A stretch of DNA of 15,656 nucleotides, from contig CALNAL010000371.1 of NCBI GenBank assembly GCA_937874445.1, positions 1 to 15,656 of the forward strand, read 5' to 3'. The notes beneath the pieces are model-generated. The model was not told the DNA's origin, made no database searches, and worked only from the letters and a program-made list of their open reading frames with translations. The position numbers and the translations under genes are program-made. The first letter of the stretch is position 1, and each line of letters opens with the position of its first letter. This document shows, piece by piece, positions 15,603 to 15,656 of the stretch. This DNA is from an uncultured Acetobacteraceae bacterium. GTDB lineage: Bacteria > Pseudomonadota > Alphaproteobacteria > Acetobacterales > Acetobacteraceae.

Positions 15603-15656
15603 CTGTCTCTTATACACATCTCCGAGCCCACGAGACATGCGCAGAGCGCGTATGCC
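15603..15656 (+). other. Illumina Nextera adapter contamination at the contig end
   Basis: Positions 15603-15621 are the 19-base Tn5 mosaic end CTGTCTCTTATACACATCT. They are followed by CCGAGCCCACGAGAC (15622-15636), the Nextera read-2 adapter, then eight bases at the index position (15637-15644) and AGCGCGTATGCC, which differs from the standard ATCTCGTATGCC by two T-to-G changes. This is read-through of a library adapter, not a genomic transposon. It should be trimmed. Confidence 0.97.

Noticed and set aside
15603..15621. Transposon end (Tn5 mosaic end) as a sign of a mobile element
   Set aside because: The bases after it are the Nextera library adapter and an index, so it is a sequencing artefact.
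13932..15638. 568-codon minus-strand open frame starting in the adapter
   Set aside because: It is a shifted frame over the MscS gene with an adapter-derived N-terminus ending VYKRQ; the other frame contains the MscS motifs.
1..15656. CRISPR array, tRNA, rRNA, insertion sequence or phage gene
   Set aside because: No regularly spaced direct repeats, no cloverleaf or rRNA segment, and no transposase or integrase motifs were found on either strand.

Overview
The window is chromosomal DNA of high GC content, most likely from an alphaproteobacterium. A sphingomonad (Novosphingobium-like) or an acetic-acid-bacterium-like host would fit, but no rRNA or taxonomic marker settles this. Genes are dense, GTG and TTG starts are frequent, neighbouring operon genes overlap by 1-4 bases, and protein family composition (FolE, family-5 peptide ABC system, IclR, RidA, large MscS) fits that group. 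No tRNA, rRNA, CRISPR array, insertion sequence or phage gene was seen. The last 54 bases (15603-15656) are not genomic: they are Illumina Nextera adapter sequence, so the right edge is a contig end.

Left part (1-3097): the start of a probable exported protein running off the left edge (minus strand), a six-span membrane protein (minus), a divergent TetR-type regulator, and a radical SAM/SPASM enzyme of the anaerobic sulfatase-maturase type. A composite three-hairpin element fills the convergent gap after it.

Centre (3098-13029): one functional block for N-acyl-D-amino-acid or D-amino-acid-containing compounds. A RidA-family deaminase gene points left. Across a 342-base regulatory gap rich in inverted repeats, an operon points right: periplasmic binding protein with a Tat signal, two peptide-type permeases, N-acyl-D-amino-acid deacylase, two ABC ATPases, and a fold-type III PLP D-amino-acid deaminase (D-serine-dehydratase-like). 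A TTG-started IclR regulator follows a small hairpin. The inferred logic is that the transporter brings in an N-acyl-D-amino acid or related peptide. The deacylase, which has no signal peptide, cuts it in the cytoplasm; the PLP enzyme eliminates ammonia from the D-amino acid through an enamine/imine; and RidA hydrolyses that reactive intermediate to the 2-oxo acid. IclR is the probable local regulator.

Right part (13030-15602): GTP cyclohydrolase I (folE), a second inverted copy of the composite hairpin element in another convergent gap, and a large MscS-type mechanosensitive channel gene on the minus strand. Its beginning is lost at the contig end. The two copies of the hairpin element carry compensatory base changes in one stem, which suggests that the folded form is what is conserved.
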